Shown here: in pieces, positions 1-13,398 of the stretch
How the letters are laid out: every line of letters starts with the position of its first letter
Position numbering within the stretch: the first letter of the stretch is position 1
From: Alentia gelatinosa
Lineage: Eukaryota; Annelida; Polychaeta; Phyllodocida; Polynoidae
Reading direction: 5' to 3'
Length of the DNA stretch: 64,000 bases
Assembly (NCBI GenBank): GCA_950022655.1
Contig: OX465587.1
Location: forward strand, 23,067,716-23,131,715
The notes under the pieces: generated by a model
Told to the model about the DNA's origin: nothing
Databases searched by the model: none
The model's input: the letters and a program-made list of their open reading frames with translations, nothing else
Position numbers and translations under genes: made by a program

Positions 1-150
1 CGAAACCCAGATGCGCTACATTTACCCCAGCCAGGCTATCTCTCTCCGTGTGTGTCTCTGTCTTTCTCTGTCCCTCCTTTCTCTCCTCCTTCTCCTTTTC
101 CCTTCCTTCCACATCCTCTCTCTCTCTCTCTTTCTGTCTCTCTGTCTCTG

Positions 151-184
<34 letters not shown>

Positions 185-1180
185 GTATTCTCTTTCCGAT
201 GCCATTTTTCTTATGTTTCCCTTTCTGTTCCTTGCAGGATCATAGTTCTTAATAGTATATATCCCTGTTTTCTCCTATGTCGTGCTACTCTATCTAGTGT
301 CAGTCAGTATCAGTGTAAAGTTAACAATGGATGAACTGCCTATGATAATGCCTAGATGATGAAACACAAATCTGTCATGTAACCACAGTCTTAAGACATG
401 TCATGTCATGTGGGCTTTTGAGTTACTGAGACTTGTTCAACACTTATTATTGACGATCATCAAATTATTTCTTGAAACATTTATGAGAGTCGATGGAATG
501 TCTCATTTTGGATATGATTAACTAATACTCCCTAATATTCGGGTTATTATTTTCTTTCCATAGTCATTTCCCCAGAATATTTGTAAATAGGCATGAGTAA
601 TTAAACTTGGTGTTTGTTGAATAAATTATGCCTAAGAAAGTATAGGGTACAAGATGACCTCATACGAGCGTTATCGTTCTTGCATACCTGGGATATATTC
701 CCATTTCTTTATACTACTTACAATTCAGGCTTGGTTACTGAACACTGATATTTCATATACTACTTCCATAATCTATAGACCACAGCTATTTTTCAAAATA
801 CAATAATTTTCGATACTTCTCCCAATTAATCTGAAAACGAGTTCCCCTTCATGAAGCTATCAGCTTGCACTATTATTTCACATATACTGAATATTCCTAG
901 TTTTGCCCTGCAGAGGTGGGTAAACATTGGTAATGGGGTTTCTGATGGAATAGGCGTTGGGTATTGCCCGAAACTATAAGCATTCAAGTCGCGCGCGTCT
1001 GGTACTTAGAACAATGAAAGAGCTCAAGTTTCAGTCTCACCATACAATACGATCTTTTACATCTTTTACGCCACACAATATACACTGGTCCCAGACCGCT
1101 CTCCCGAGTTCTGAACGACCAACTCCGGAATCTACAGAGAAACTAATACCTCCACGTTGCGTACACTTGTATTTAGTCGG
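1..1180. other. 3' flank, CT-rich simple repeat then AT-rich spacer
   Basis: About 40-185 is a TCTCTG/CT-rich pyrimidine tract giving Ser/Leu-rich ORFs that are artefacts. The rest is AT-rich with nothing recognised. Confidence 0.7.
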
Positions 1181-2780
1181 CAGGTGGAGTGGGCCTCAGC
1201 GTCCTGCGTTGTACAATGACCAGGCCGCACCTCGCCCAGAACGCCCGGCTGACCTTTATTTTGTTGTAATGAAAATGAAGAGGTGGGTGGGAGGCGCTGG
1301 TGGGCTAACTCCGACCCCGCGCCTCCTGACGGCAGGCAGGGCTCAAGCCGGAATTGGATTTAGAGGTGTGAGTGCGTGGTGTGGATCCCCTTACTCTGTC
1401 CAGTGGTAGAGCCCGCGCCAGCCGTCTCCCCACCGCGCCTGCGCAGCATAACCAACGCCTTAACTCTTCTCAGATTACTCCGCGACCAGAATATAGGTCC
1501 GTGCCGGGACGCAGTTCTCCCCGCACCAGGTGGTTTATAATACCACGCGCCACTTCTCCTTGTATATTATATTTATTGCACACATGTTAGAGTCTATAGA
1601 TCTGGACCTTGGGATCGGGGAACTGGATTTGTTCCGGTGGTGAATAGAAGCTCTTGGAACTGCTAAATCGAATTCAGGGCGCGTGTATAATCAGGGGGTG
1701 TGGTAGTGGGTGGAGAGGTAGTGGAAGGGGGTGGACGGGAGGAGGTGGTGTCGGTTATAAGACATTAGCACCAGAAGGAGATCAGGGTCCTCCATAAGGC
1801 GGGGGCCCGCACCCAGCTCATATAATCAACAGGATCAAACCGGTTCGTACCGGATTTAATCACGCTGCAGGTACAAGTGCCGCACAAATCAACTCAATCG
1901 TGTGCTCATTGGTGGAAAATTGAAAGCTGATAGGATAGTTTATTGCGGCTGGGTGTAGCGTCGCCTTTTGGGCGTGAGGGAAGGCGACGCCTATAGTGGT
2001 GCCGTGTCCAGGAAAATTAGAAAGCCGGCACCCATAGGAAACTCTATGGGAACATTTGTTACCATGCATGGAATCCGAAATTGATGGTAGTACAATTTGA
2101 TATTTCATGGTTGATACTATCTGCTATTGTTTGTCTAGAATATCGATTTTACAAAAGAAGATGACTTTCACCTGTTCATGTGAGAGAGAGATGCAACACG
2201 GTATTCATGTAGATAGGAATTTAATTAACGGCTGGCAATTGTTATTTTCTGTGTTCTGGTCATCCTGCGTATCATGTTATCTGAGGATATATATACTTCA
2301 GCAACACTAGCTGCGAATAGCAGGTGAATTCTAAAAGCAACAGCCAGATATGCATATTGGTATATCAGGGAATACGATTATCTTATGGATAGATTAAAAG
2401 TGGACATCGATCCAAGTCGTATACAATGTATAACAGGGCCAGATAGAATATGTCATTCAATTACAAAGAAATCATTTCGAAATCTGGTCTTGAATATACA
2501 TAAGTGTATGCTTTCCATCTTCTAATCAGTGTCCTTTCATTCTCTGATATAGTGCATAATAGACTATTTCTGATGAAGTTGTATGTAAAGTAGCCTGATA
2601 AAAATCAGGGTAGATTAATCACACTATATTTGCTTTGTAATGTTGAAGTAAGAATTGCTTATTCCATTTTGTGAAATTCCTATTTCAACCAGGATGATTT
2701 TCTACAGGAATTACTATATAATCTAACATATTGTAGAGATGGGGGTGTCTCATCATGCTAAATCAGATTGGGCTAATCTA
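1180..2780. other. 3' flank with one NRF1-like site
   Basis: Moderately GC-rich to about 1860, including GCGCCTGCGCA near 1436, which resembles an NRF1 half-palindrome. AT-rich after that. A 150-codon ORF at 957-1409 starts at a non-ATG codon and has no domain. Confidence 0.35.
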
Positions 2781-3680
2781 GCGCTCCTCACGAGCATTCG
2801 TCGTCGAATTATGTGAGTCGGTTTAAAAATTCAGATAATAAGTCCCTCACTTTGTCTCGTTTGCCGACTGTGGGGAGCGGCGAGCAGCTCAGCCAAGTCC
2901 CAGGACTCTCTTTGTACGTCATTACGTCCCCGCGCCCGCCATGACGAATGGTTGCCGCTCCCACCACCAGGTGTCAGGCCCAGGCTGACTAAGGACGCTC
3001 CCGGGGTCACACGGACGCCGGACGGTCGCTCGGTAAACCCTGCACTACTGAGGGATCTCTGTGGCGCTCTCATGTTATTTATAGATGACCGGTTAGATCC
3101 GGTTTCCGAAGCGAGGTAGCAATGAAGTTAAAACATATCCTAAATAATGTACGGTGTTTCTTATTTTGTTTAGTACTGTGAGTATGAGGTTTATCGGGGA
3201 AAGGAATAAAGCGGGAACAAACTGGGGAAAAACAGAAAAGCAGAGCAAGAGTTATGACGTCATATTTAGCCTCTGCCCCGCCGCTAAAGCTGTGCGTCGA
3301 GCGGCTAAGATTTGTGAACTTCCAAATGTCCGCGTGGCGCGCTGCCTCGCTCATCAGGATGACAGTGTAAATTGGACTTTAGTGATTGAGCGCAGCGCGC
3401 GGACAATAACAGGTATTGGGTGCCCGCGCCCGGCGGCACAGCGCCACCCCACGGCGTAATGCGCGGTCATTGGCAATCAGCCAAATGCCCGCCCCGCATC
3501 CCTTTTTCCCGCCGAAACGGGCGGGTTATGATCGTCTGCTTTGTCTCGCTAATTATTATGAGTGTGAGCGTGGGGATTTGGCCGGCGATGGTTGCGCCGA
3601 ATAAATGTCGTCTGCTAGCCGGGCGACAGGCGGGAAATGGCGGGAAGCGGCGGCGTGTGGCTTAGCGCAGGGCGAGGGGA
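2780..3680. promoter_or_regulatory. GC-rich island with two TCGTCTGCT words
   Basis: CpG-dense blocks with TCGTCTGCT at 3532 and 3608 (76 bp apart, same orientation), TGACGTCA at 3254 and several GGCGGG / CCCGCC words. It lies about 13 kb beyond the PRDM14 3' end, so it could serve PRDM14 or an unseen neighbour. Confidence 0.4.
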
Positions 3681-4009
3681 GTGTTTGCTCATGTTTTAAC
3701 TGGGATCAAGTGCTAAACTAACGCTACATCCGCGGGAAATAAATGTACGTGCCTTGTCTGGCTCACTAACAGTTTCTGTGATCAGTCATTAGATCCTCCG
3801 GTAATGTGCCCTAATGAGTCAAAGCTCGTCCATTAACCTATGAAGGAATGACGACAGCCATAGAGATGTAACAACAGAGGAACCTTCTGCTCTCTTCTGA
3901 AAAGCACAACCAACCAATGATGTGCAATCTACAAGAGCTTCGAAACTGGTTTCTATAATGGTATAGTTTTGGATGTCGCTTCGCATTAGTTTAAATAATG
4001 TCAATAAAG

Positions 4010-4171
4010 GGCATCCATAAAGTACGTGCAAAAACATTCTGTATGATTTGACCCCCTACCTCCTCCCCATCTTGTCCGCATTAGAATAAAGAAGGAGTGT
4101 ACTCAACATTTCCAGAAATGTTTGCCCAGCCCTAACCCCCACCCCTATTGCGTACGTCCTTTATGGATGGC
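4010..4171. mobile_element. MITE, 'GGCCATCCATAAAGTACGT' family, copy 1
   Basis: 162 bp. The left end GCATCCATAAAGTACGTGCA and right end TGCGTACGTCCTTTATGGAT are diverged inverted repeats of the same type as the perfect copy at 29053-29220. Interior C-rich blocks correspond as well. Confidence 0.85.
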
Positions 4172-5439
4172 GTAGAGACCATGAAGTCAGAGGTGTTAAT
4201 CTCTAGCTTATCTGAATATAATTTAAAATAAATCGGAATAATATCATACTTACAAGGATGTTGATAAATAATAGATGGGTAGACATAGTAGATTAAATCA
4301 AATATAAATGATGCAGGACTTTGTTGATTATGAACAAGAGTAAAATATATGTGAATTATCAAGGGTATAAAATTTACATCCATCGGCTACACATTCATGC
4401 CCCTGCAAGAAAGTAAGTCCCACTTTCCCTAGCGCCACTCCTAGCACAGGATATCACAACAGTCGTTAAGGAGGTAGGGCAGCACACCATATATATAGGA
4501 AGTAAATACTAAGTTTAGAAAAAAATCATATTGTGGTTGCAATGTTTTTCTAGCCATAAATACAGTATGGTATACAATCATGGGATTCCCCTGGATTTTT
4601 TTCGCGATGTCTCATTGGTCATTTTTGAGTGTCTTATCGTTGTATTATCGGATCCTATGTGGGGTTGTAGAACTTTATGTATTTCTGCTAATACTCCCCT
4701 TTTAAACTATTTTCTAGTTTTATGGAGTACCTTACACAACAAGTTCCGTATTGTGATAACTATATATATTGGCGAATTATGAGTTTTCTCTTTTGGGGGC
4801 CTGGGCAAATATTTCGTTGTTGCTAGGTTACTTATCACTTTAGATCATTTTATAAAACAGTTACAGTTTTAGGTCATTTGTGAGTCATTTGTCAACCTGT
4901 CCATTCCGGCTATAACTAGTTCTCTCAAGGATAGTTCAGTATTTATAATTATTACATCATTAAACACTCGTGAACGTACTTTTCTTAGTTACATGCCGCT
5001 GCTCCATATATCCTTTACTCGGAGGAGCCGTGTATAAGTATAGCAATGTACGGCATCCAGTGTTGTATACTGTTTTATGGGCTGGCAGCCTTGCCTCCAC
5101 TTGGTTTCTACATTAATTTTAATGAACTAAGAAACTGAGAGAATAGAAATCACTTCGAACTTGAAGGAAGATACGACTTGGGAATGACATAACCATCATT
5201 TCTATACTGCATGGAGTGCAGCAGTAGCTATGAATATCAATATATGTATAACAGTTTGACAAGATTCGACCACATGGCTCGTACTTGTCACCTTCACATT
5301 AAAGAGGCCTTCGAGCATGCAGACAGCGGACACTCTGATAAACAACAAAGATATGCTCCCCGTCTATGCCCCATTAGCCATACGCTGCGCTGTGTACATT
5401 CAAGTCCCGGCACACTCCACACAGTGTCAGCACTCGGCA

Positions 5440-5880
5440 GACGACAATTCGCCCACAGAACAGGTGTTCAACTCCACAGAACGCTGAGCCTCCCTTTCAC
5501 AACGCCGCCATTTTAACACGTCCCTGCGAGGCCGGACATTTGGGGACTTTTGACAACGACAGCCGCGGAGACAAGTTTTAGGGTCGCGTCGCCAAGTCGG
5601 CATTTGTGCGAGCGCCGAGATTGATGGTGGTGTCATTAGCTCGGCTGGATTAGTGTACTTTTCCAATTAGCTCATTTAGCCTACACGGATTAGCTCCTCC
5701 TGGAAGCCTGCCCCGCGACACACCCCCTTCACTGCCCCCCTCCCACGGCCCCATCTGGTCCTGTCATGGCCCCCGACCCGCAGAGGTCATCAGGGTCACC
5801 GCGCACGCGCTGTAGGGGGCACTTGTTCTGTAAGTAAACAGTGCGCGTGCGCCAGTGGATGGTGGGTGCGCTTAGTCCGG
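5440..5880. promoter_or_regulatory. GC-rich island with NRF1- and CTCF-like sites
   Basis: CpG-rich sequence with CCGCGCACGCGCTGTAGGGG near 5798 (NRF1-like, running into a CTCF-like AGGGGGCAC core) and TGCGCGTGCGCC at 5842 (NRF1 consensus). Resembles a housekeeping-type promoter, but no first exon was found beside it. Confidence 0.4.
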
Positions 5881-8050
5881 GCGCATGAAGGTTATCTGAG
5901 CATTACTTCTTGTCAGATGATTAACAAGCCTAATCTATTTATTTTTGTCCCTCCCCTGCATATGGAATGCACGGGAATGGCCTTTCTCCACATAGACGAG
6001 CCAATGTTTACTATGCTGTGTGTTGCAGAGCTGTATAGCCTTTGTTTTATTGCTTTCTTGGTATGCATTATTGAAGAATTGGACATTCTTAGATTGGATA
6101 TGAAATATATGCAGAGGAACTGATATTTGCCAATATTCAACTTAAGTTCTAGTGGTGAAATAATGGATAATGGGGACATACATGATCTGGATATGTGAGT
6201 GTTGTGTGTGATCAAAAACCAGGAGCAAATAGAATGTTCCTCATTGATGAATGGGCGTGCAATTATAAATTCAGTCTATGGATAGTTTTCTGTAACCCAC
6301 TTGCACCAAGCCATCTTGCCCTTTCTGTCTAGCATCCAAACATATCACCACTAGGTCAATGAACTATATCGGTCTTGAGTGATTGGTCATGGTTAGCTGG
6401 GCATGCCCCTAAGACACAGAAACACTGACCCTCTGCTCCTCCCACAATGTCCCAGTGAATAGCACGCAGATGGTGAAGGGATAGTGTCTTTGCAGTACGC
6501 TGGAAGTCTATATGAGACCACTCTAAATTCTAGGCAATGTATATAGCACGTCCAAGCACGCTCTAATAAAGTGACAGTGATTTCGTATGAGAAGGGCACA
6601 GTTTGTAGCTAACCTTAACACAAATGAAACATCAGTATCAAAAGGTGAATTTTGATATATTGAGGGTTCAGCAGGAGACTCCTGTTCCATGCGGATGAGC
6701 TGCAATGTATTTCTCCAAAAAGATGAATAAATATATGAGTAGGATTGAAAAGTAATATAATCAAATCAGTAGCGTTGTCTGAGATTCGGACAGTCTGGTG
6801 GATGAGGAAGAGCTATCAGTAAGGTGGGCAGCTGGAAGGGTGGGCAATCTAGTGGGTAGCCAGGCAGTCAGGCACTCAGGCGGGTGGACAATATGGGCAG
6901 TTGGTAAAGAGATTGGCCTTAAGAGAGTCTGGTAAGCATGATATGAGGGAAAGAGGGCCAGTTGAAATGAATTCATGCCAGCATTTCAGGAAAAGCATAA
7001 TCCTAACACTATCGCCACGTAGACCAGGTGGTTACATATATCTGCAAAATGACTTTGATCAGGAAAGAAATTAACAAATGTGGCAAAAATGTTAAATCGT
7101 ACACCGCCATAATTTGTCAGATATCTGGATGAATTTCCCCTTCGCACCTCCCTCATACTAATATGGATTAGCCATAAGCACGGAATTCCTTACACACAAG
7201 ACGAACAATCACCACCCACCCGATCTCCCACCCTCCCGCCCACCCGCTGCCTCCCTCATACAGGCACACAGATGCATTTCGCGGTGGGCCGTGTGCATGT
7301 GGTCAGTGTGTGTCTGTGTGCATGTCAACATATGACGAGTGTCACTCTTACCCCACGTTACGCCCTTATTACCTTCATCTCACGTGTTTCCTTGTTTTCC
7401 GTCGATGCAATTGTTGAACAACGAATTGATTTCCGGTAAATCTCCATTTCAACGTTGGAGGTGTTATGGGAAAGTCGGTGTGTTAAATCATAGTCACTTG
7501 TCTTTGAGGGGATTACTGCATGTAATCAGCTCTGTTCTCATCATAATCTTTGACGACGTTACACCACGGCTTACACCCTCCATAATAGATATTATATCTT
7601 AAGCATTTCCGATTATAACATAGTTAATATCCTTATCACAGGGGATTCGTATGTTACGGTAGCCTTACGTTGAAAATGGTATATTGACAGGACACTGTTT
7701 GCTTTGTCGATGTTTATTTCATAGAGGATCTACTACATTCAAATGTATATTTGCTTGACAGGTCAATACTCACTTGCAGGAAATTGTTCGGAGACTTTCT
7801 GAAACAACTACCCTCACTCTCTCTCAAAAAAAGAAGAAATCAATTATAGGAATTACATAGGAAGCAAATATTTTTTTATTACTCTATACCTATAGGCGAA
7901 TGTCTTACTTTTACTGACTGGGCGGACAAATTCTGTTCGTCTCTGAGTGACAAAAGAATATTCATACGCCCCGCCGTACCACGTGACCACTCATTCTGAT
8001 ATCTAGTGAGTTGTAGAATGGCATTCTTAATGATTTCTAGCTATATAATA
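5880..8050. other. AT-rich 3' flank, nothing recognised
   Basis: Includes a CA/TG-rich patch near 7260-7330 and a short C-rich patch near 7200. No gene or mobile element identified. Confidence 0.4.
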
Positions 8051-8054
8051 ATAA

Positions 8055-8149
8055 AGAGACACAGTGAGTGTGACTGAATTCCATCTGTTTCTCAATATTC
8101 TCAAAATATCTCTGAACGGATTCCATTCAGTCACACTAACTATGTCTCT
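8055..8149. mobile_element. 95-bp near-palindrome
   Basis: AGAGACACAGTGAGTGTGAC on the left pairs with GTCACACTAACTATGTCTCT on the right, with the stem continuing through CTGAATTCC / GGATTCCATTCAG. MITE or foldback remnant. Confidence 0.75.
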
Positions 8150-8359
8150 ATATATTAACGATATTGATTGTGTCTCTCATATGGACATAGCAAACATTCA
8201 GAGGAGAGGTTATCAACAAAACATAAAAAAACTTCTCTGTTTTGATAAAGCTCTCCGAACCCACCATGCTTGATACCCAACATTGTCTGTGTGTTGCTTT
8301 ATCAGTATCAGACAAAAGATTCACAGAAAAGAACACCAAGAAGCAGCGACTAAGCCGCG

Positions 8360-8580
8360 CTCCCTGGTGGCACTCATCCACCTGGCGGCTGATCTATGCC
8401 CCCCGAGCGACATCAGATTGATACAGTCCCTATCGCCGCTAATCGCATTAGCCCTGCGCTGATTGGCTGGCGCCGCACAGTCCCTAATTAAGAAAGTCGC
8501 TGCTAATTATGACCAATTGGCGATGGGGACGTACGTAGGGAGCTCTGATTTGGAGATGGATGGTCGCACGTGACCAGGAA
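8360..8580. promoter_or_regulatory. Homeodomain-rich element with a diverged internal duplication
   Basis: ACAGTCCCTA at 8423 and 8477 is followed by TCGCyGCTAAT in each case, directly in the first copy and after an extra 10 bp (ATTAAGAAAG) in the second. TAATTA and CAATTGG words are packed around. A CTCF-like word (minus strand, CCACCAGGGAGCGC) lies near 8360. Candidate enhancer. Confidence 0.4.
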
Positions 8581-8854
8581 AACGTCCCCACACCGAACCC
8601 ACATTTTACACAGTCCCATTTTGACCTACCTATAGACTCCCAACAAATTAGGATAAAACCATTTAAGTTTTTCACCGTACACAAATATTCTGATGCGATA
8701 AGGTACTCATCAGTATATCTCGAAAGGTCATTAAAAGCGAAGGAAATTGTACTCGTGAGCACCTCAGAGAGAGACAAAGAATAGAGAAATCTCACTATCA
8801 TTCATTGATGTATGTCTGACTCTTATCAATAAATGGCAGTGAAATTTTTTGAAA

Positions 8855-9267
8855 TTTTTTTTTTTTTTATAATGTTTATTGACTTCAACATTCGTCAGGG
8901 TAGTTTGACGATCTTCCATGTTTGGTCTAACAGAGGTGCAGGACATACAAAGACGCATACATACATGATACAATTCATTTATACAACATGGTCAATTTTA
9001 CATCTAAATAGTAAGGAGGTATTCTTTTATGTTTTCTTTAAATTCGTCTCCATATCGCATATTTTGTATTTCCGCAGGCAGTTCTTTCCAGATAGAGTTT
9101 CCCATATAGAGAGGACCACGCTTATATTTCTCTGAATTGGGTCTCTTGATCTTTATTAAGATTTTATTTGAACTCCTAGTATGATGTATTTCATTTTCAT
9201 AACAGTTTGTCTCATCTTGAGACCACCACTTGATAAGACTCAGTAGATGACATTTACGACGATATTC
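8855..9267 (-). mobile_element. 3' end of a LINE (non-LTR retrotransposon)
   Basis: On the minus strand, 9267-9004 is open for 87 codons before TAG. It shows the C-terminal signature of LINE reverse-transcriptase proteins: HTRSSNK, then YKRGPLYMGNSIWKELPAEI, then FKENIKEYL. A short 3' UTR follows with AATAAA (8880-8875) and an A14 tail (8868-8855, T on the plus strand). Upstream of 9267 the frame meets a stop, so this is a 5'-truncated or decayed copy. Clade not assigned. Confidence 0.85.
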
Positions 9268-9869
9268 TATTTAACTAATCATAAAAATTCCTTCCAGAAG
9301 GATTTATGTTTGCGATGTCCCTGCCAAAGCTCTATAAATAGTGAGGTGAAAAACCTTCAATATCTTGTTTTGGAGTTAAACGTTTCTTGATGTACCTAAA
9401 TTTCAATCCTTTCATCCTCATCTTTATAGTTCCAGACTAAGCGGCCATTTCAACAGCCCGGAATCCATAGGGTTCTTGGTCGTCACTATAATCAAATGCG
9501 CCACTGGAATTCTAAGGTAAATTTCTCCGAATAATACTCATTTACCAGTATTAATGCCAAATTAGGAAAACAATGAAGATAAATCCACACCAATGCTTCC
9601 AAAGCGACTCGACATGGGAGATTTCCTGGCCACGCCATCATATTCCCACCGCCTGAGACCATTTAATCTATAGCACTAAATATTTATACATTATGTTGTT
9701 GGGGCCTTTTGTTACTATAACCACCGTGGTAAACATTGTCTATGCTGTAAGGTATAAACGCTCATATACGTAACACATCCTTACTTTTCCTGGCACGTCG
9801 AAGCTGAAACTGTTTACTTACAGCCTCCAGAGCACACTCTCCCCTCAGAGTCTCCTGCTGCCTACTGTT

Positions 9870-10070
9870 TGCTATATGTCAGTTATCCATGACCTCCCCC
9901 TCCTCCTTACCCTCACTGTGTCCCACACCTGACAAAAAGCAACATGGCTGCTGCCGACGTAGGGCGCATGCGTCGATGAGACGCGTGGCGGCCATATTTG
10001 AATGCTACTTTGTCGGGCGGCAGGAGACAAAAGCGAAAGCTGGCTTGTCAGACATTGGGTTACATAGCGG
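9870..10070. promoter_or_regulatory. Promoter-like island with YY1- and NRF1-type motifs
   Basis: AACATGGCTGCTGCC (9942), GCGCATGCGTC (9964) and GGCGGCCATATTTG (about 9987) lie within 60 bp. The YY1 (CCATNTT / AAnATGGCG) plus NRF1 combination is typical of TATA-less housekeeping promoters. No transcript could be drawn from it. Confidence 0.4.
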
Positions 10071-13000
10071 GTTCGTGTGGACACTCTCCAAGCGGATTAT
10101 GTCATTAACTAACATAGGACGCATTAAACACCTTCCTTCCTCAGCTACAAGGGGGTATGTGTATGACTAGCCACATATTGTGTTACCTGGGCCACTTTAT
10201 AGAGCCACACTGGTCAATGACATCAAAGACGGCGAGGGTATTAGGAAGGGGAGGGTAAGATGCTGGTGTAAAGGGGGTCCGGAAAAGGTAAGAAAGGGAG
10301 AAGGGTTGAATGATGTAGGGTAGAGAGAACCCGAGGACAAACCAGGGTGTTCTTAGGAACCGGGTGGTACTCCAGTTAACGGTCTCCAAATTATGATATG
10401 CATAAAGGACGTGTGTGGAAGAGTTAGAGAAGTTTATCAAGGAGGATTGGCTCTTAACTGCTCCTGGACTATATTGCACTCTTCATGACAGAAAGAATGG
10501 CAAACACTTTTTATCAAAGCATGTGTAGGGGATAATGGTGCCCTGAAATAGTCCTAAAAAGCAAAATCAATAAGACATATTTTTCCTGGCACAAAGAAGT
10601 TATTTGAAATTTCCTTTGGAAATGCTAATCAGTGGAATGAATAACAGATTACTATGTAATTCAACTCCTTCTCTTTTATGTTTTACCTCAAATGCTATGA
10701 CGAATCGCTCACTAAAACGTTACCGATGTGTTTGGCCTGTACATGTATATCCTGCAACTTTATCGACAATATTTCTAAAAGTTTGAATGAAAAAAAATAC
10801 AATAATAGTTCATATCGTAGAATGCTAGATTTCCTTATGGTGTGACATTGATCATACTTCATTCAATCAGAGATGACGGATTTGCTTGTGTAAAACAAAG
10901 ATGATATTAATTGAACCTCATTCACACCAATAAAACATTGCGTTGAACCTTCCCACAGACCCTCAGACAAACCCACTCCTTTTCCATATTTTCTTTGTTT
11001 CCCACATTTCATAAGTTTCTCTGAAGCAGCAAATACCTCTTGGCAAATATTTCTATTTTTCTTACCCCAATGAACTGCCATGTCTTTTCGGTAATCGACC
11101 ATATAATGATCCAAGTATATACTACACTTACCCCATTGATTATTTTTTTTTACAAAGTTTCTTCGAATTAGCTTTGTTTACCCATCGGTGTCCATTCTTA
11201 CATAAGACCACTTTTCCACAAGATAAAAGAACAAAACGGCCTTCAGAAACCATCTGAATGAACCCAGCATGTCTGAAAAGGCGAACCAGTTTGATTACCT
11301 CTCACTATTAAACATTTATGAAGAAGGAGAGTACTGTGAAAAAGTTCTCTTCACTGCCTGATAAATATTTCACTAACCGAGGTTTTTAATATAAAGGTAT
11401 CATGTCTACATGCAATAGGTCCAGCTCAAGCCAGCAGAAACAAATTTCTTAGGTTCTCTTAAAAGTCAATCATCAATACGTTTAGAGGAGCCTCCAAGTT
11501 TACAGGTATCCAAGGTAGTTTTCTGGTCTAAAGGCATAAGCATAGATGTAAGAACAAGTTACTTTAAAGATTTCGCTATTATTTTTGTTTCAAATGTATA
11601 TTCGGTGCAATTTCGTTATCCATTGTTTGCATTGATTAACTTTGAGATTAAGGACAGGTATTTAGTATTGAAATCAATGTAGACTAATACCTCACTTTGG
11701 TTAATGTGTAGGGGTGGAAATTCTACCTGAATTCATCTCATTGATTCGATCATCACCCTCTGGTGTAAAACCAGCAAGGTAAAGCTGAATTTTGAGGAAG
11801 TCTGGAAAGGTCTTGTGATGGTCGACCAGACGCAAAACGAAAACAAAGAAACTTAATAGATATTTACAAACTAGATATGCTTAGTTCATCAGTTCACATG
11901 CGGGATCAAATCATTGGCAATTGAAAGGCAGAAACCATGTAGTAAATGGCTCACTATTAATGCTTGAATTGAAGTAGGAGCATTTACTTGGATTAATTTG
12001 TTTGAACAAAAACATATCTCCCAAAATACATCAGCCTCACGGTATCATAAGAATAGACATGGTCGTCGTCAATAGACAACATAAACTGCTCTTGCTGGTA
12101 ATTCAGCATCTTTCAAAAGTGAAAACGTGAAATGACGGAGCAGGCACCATGGATCTTTTCAGTAAATCGATTAGAGAGTGAGAGAGGGCTCCTATATCAT
12201 GTCAGCAGTGCAGTGCACTCCTCTCATCGCTGTGATTTATTTACGGCATTGATTGGACGACCATCCTCGGGGACTCTCGTACAGGTGGAGGGTCACGTGG
12301 CTTATCACGTGTTCTAACGTTCTAAACGCGCATGCGCACAAGCTCTAAGACCAACCAACGTTTGAGAATGAGCGGATGGCGCGTCGGGCTATTTATCAGC
12401 CACCTAATACAAAGTGTCCATAGAAAACGTCAACTCCTCGGAGCATACGACCGCTTGTATATGAAACCAGTCAAAATTGTGTATATCAACGCCATACTGG
12501 TCAACTCTCTTACATCTGCGTAGAGCTTAGCAAACTGTAACGGTGATAAATGCAATTATATGCCAGGATGGCTCAAAGCCGAAACGTCTGGGTTTTGATA
12601 CCCCTCCTTTCTTTGATCATTATTATCCTGGAGGTTCAATCATGGTTATGTAAATTTTTAGTAGGCTATAGAGGCCATTGTCGAATGTCACTGGGTTAAT
12701 ATTTCATCGAACAAACAAAATGCAAGAAAGTCCAGAATTTAAGTTTAAAGAAGAAACCCACAAGTTTTGGTTAAAAGTTTTCGTACTCCATGAGTTTGAT
12801 GCGGAGTGATATGAAAGAGGCGACAATCAAATGAATATCACATAACGTTCAAACGAGTTGGAGAACTACAACTTTGACCAAAAGAATGTTAGATCAGGAG
12901 TTAGATCATGGAGAACGGACTGCATTACTCGTAGGCGCATGGAGAACGGGTTCCCAATGTCAAGCATATGGGACAGAAATACCAGGGGTGAGATAAATTC

Positions 13001-13090
13001 ACCTCCTTTAGCCATTGCTTTCTGAATGAGATAGCTTCAGTGAGTAACTAGACCATAGAGGAGAACCTAGGTTTAGTAAAGGTTTAGTAG
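10070..13090. other. AT-rich 3' flank with one NRF1-like site
   Basis: Mostly AT-rich spacer. ACGCGCATGCGCA at 12326 is a perfect NRF1-type palindrome, with two CACGTG words 20-40 bp upstream (12293, 12306). No exon recognised. Confidence 0.4.
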
Positions 13091-13398
13091 AGGCCCGTTT
13101 CCATTGGCCGACGAAAACGGCAGAGATTTTTTGAGTTACCCAGAAAGTATGTCGGTGGTGCCACCGACTGTGCGTCAGTACAAAAAAATCGGTGAGGGTT
13201 GTAGTTTTCACTCAGTGACCAAATTTTCACTCAGTGGCTGGTGGTGCCACATTGCATAATCTAAGCAGAAAAAGTGGAGGGTCATTTCACGAGTGGGGTT
13301 GTTTCCATTTACCGATTTTGGGTCAGCAGTGCCAAAAGTCTGTCGGTGGTTCCTGATTGTAGATGGGTGACGGGAAATCGGCCAATGGAAACGGGCCT
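13091..13398. mobile_element. 308-bp MITE, copy A
   Basis: Terminal inverted repeats AGGCCCGTTTCCATTGGCC. Aligns over its full length with the reverse complement of 29725-30032, with mostly single-base differences. Internal words such as GTCGGTGG and CACTCAGTGG are shared. Non-coding. Confidence 0.92.

Noticed and set aside
48..334. Ser/Leu-rich ORFs at the left end
   Set aside because: Translation of a TCTCTG pyrimidine repeat.
957..1409. 150-codon ORF on the plus strand
   Set aside because: Begins at a non-ATG codon, shows no domain and no coding-like composition across its length; lies in a CpG-rich stretch where stops are rare.
12560..12612. A-box/B-box-like words suggesting a tRNA-derived SINE
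   Set aside because: No cloverleaf, no second copy and no tail; match to the B box is imperfect. A similar A-box-like word at 33340-33370 also lacks a B box.
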